From the NCBI GenBank assembly GCA_043820265.1, contig JBDREA010000051.1, positions 1 to 32,472 of the forward strand: a DNA stretch of 32,472 nucleotides, given 5' to 3'. Positions 32,221 to 32,472 of this stretch are shown here, one piece after another; position 1 is the first letter of the stretch, and each line of letters opens with the position of its first letter. This DNA comes from JBDREA01 sp043820265 (GTDB taxonomy: Archaea; Altiarchaeota; Altiarchaeia; IMC4; JBDREA01). The translations under genes and the position numbers were made by a program. Below the pieces are notes generated by a model, which saw only the letters and a program-made list of their open reading frames with translations, had not been told where the DNA came from and did not search any database.

Positions 32221-32382
32221 ATGGGTATGAAATCGAGATTGTTGATTTTACTTGCGATTTTGACCATATTTTGTGGTTCATCAGATGCCGCCTTTTGCGG
32301 AGGAGGAGAGAATTGCAGCTGCGGCGACATCATAATAAATATCCCCACAGCTGAGCTGTGGGGTATTCAGTGTGTTATGTAG
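32221..32382 (+). pseudogene. Secreted protein gene interrupted by an IS200/IS605-like element
   Basis: The frame starts MGMKSRLLILLAILTIFCGS, a clear signal peptide, and continues FCGGGENCSCGDIIIN, a Cys-rich opening seen in archaeal exported beta-helix proteins. It then runs into the transposon end hairpin and stops at 32380-32382. The second ATG (32227) may be the true start. Only about 40 host codons remain, so the gene is probably dead. Confidence 0.6.
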
Positions 32383-32472
32383 TTGGTTATCGTAGTTTGT
32401 CCTGTTTTCTTCACACTGTGTTTTGTGCCGTGCGACATTCGGATGTAGTGTCTGACTGTCTTGCTGTTCACT
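32343..32472 (-). mobile_element. End of an IS200/IS605-like element with subterminal hairpin
   Basis: A perfect 10-bp palindrome with a one-base centre, CCCCACAGCT-C-AGCTGTGGGG (32343-32363), lies three bases after a stop codon that ends an open minus-strand frame. Such hairpins are the recognition sites of single-strand transposases. The element extends beyond the right edge. The exact boundary is probably within 32333-32342. Confidence 0.6.
32367..32472 (-). CDS. C-terminal fragment of a transposase, probably TnpA (partial)
   Basis: The open minus-strand frame gives 34 residues, VNSKTVRHYIRMSHGTKHS and onward, ending NYITH before the TGA at 32369. The start, S-x-T-V-R-x-Y-I, matches the end of TnpA_IS200 proteins, where a helix of this kind carries the catalytic region's tail. 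The catalytic Tyr and HUH motif lie outside the window, so the assignment rests on the tail and the hairpin. Confidence 0.45.
   Translation of the reverse strand, partial: VNSKTVRHYIRMSHGTKHSVKKTGQTTITNYITH

Overview
The window reads as a chromosomal piece of an archaeon. The evidence is an archaeal-type SRP54, ribosomal protein L35Ae, an archaeal/eukaryote-type isoleucyl-tRNA synthetase, a tRNA-Phe gene with an intron and no encoded CCA, and TATA-like boxes about 25-35 bases before several start codons. Many small membrane proteins with Thr-rich stalks and a VirB2/TrbC-like pilin subunit are reminiscent of DPANN-type genomes, but the lineage cannot be fixed from the sequence alone.

Layout. 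1-3400: the tail of an unknown gene, purH, then a nucleotidyltransferase cassette that ends in a decayed second copy of the purH tail. 3469-7195: a zinc-phospholipase-C-like protein, a Na+/Ca2+ exchanger and a GHKL ATPase. 7302-11733: one plus-strand operon of folC, folP, purN, a membrane thioredoxin-like protein, ccdA and a 46-residue protein. 11855-14768: a lamin-tail surface protein, a membrane-anchored thioredoxin-like protein and a membrane glycosyltransferase. 14971-18697: SRP54, then minus-strand small genes, a frameshifted coiled-coil membrane protein and a frameshifted DUF192 gene. 18755-20579: aroD, larB-like and a TPR gene. 20686-21937: three small membrane proteins. 21960-22735: tRNA-Phe embedded in partial tRNA copies and hairpins. 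22738-32104: a minus-strand run of nrdD (truncated), nrdJ, cobO, a Cys-rich membrane protein, ileS (frameshifted) and rpl35ae. 32221-32472: a secreted-protein gene cut by an IS200/IS605-like element.

How the genes fit together. FolC and FolP make the folate that PurN and PurH use for formyl transfer in purine synthesis, and AroD belongs to the route towards chorismate and p-aminobenzoate. CobO supplies adenosylcobalamin for the class II reductase NrdJ, whereas the neighbouring class III NrdD lacks its glycyl-radical domain. CcdA, two membrane-anchored CxxC proteins and a Cys-rich exported domain point to thiol-disulfide chemistry outside the membrane.

The most unusual region is the tRNA-Phe locus. 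Upstream of the intact gene lie two extended and one minimal copy of the tRNA 5' half, each interrupted by runs of short near-perfect hairpins of different sequence, and downstream lies a fragment of the tRNA 3' end. Two of the inserts keep the same stem while their sequences differ. Other strong observations are the purH-tail fossil, three genes broken at A7-A9 runs that each need the same one-base correction, and the truncated nrdD.
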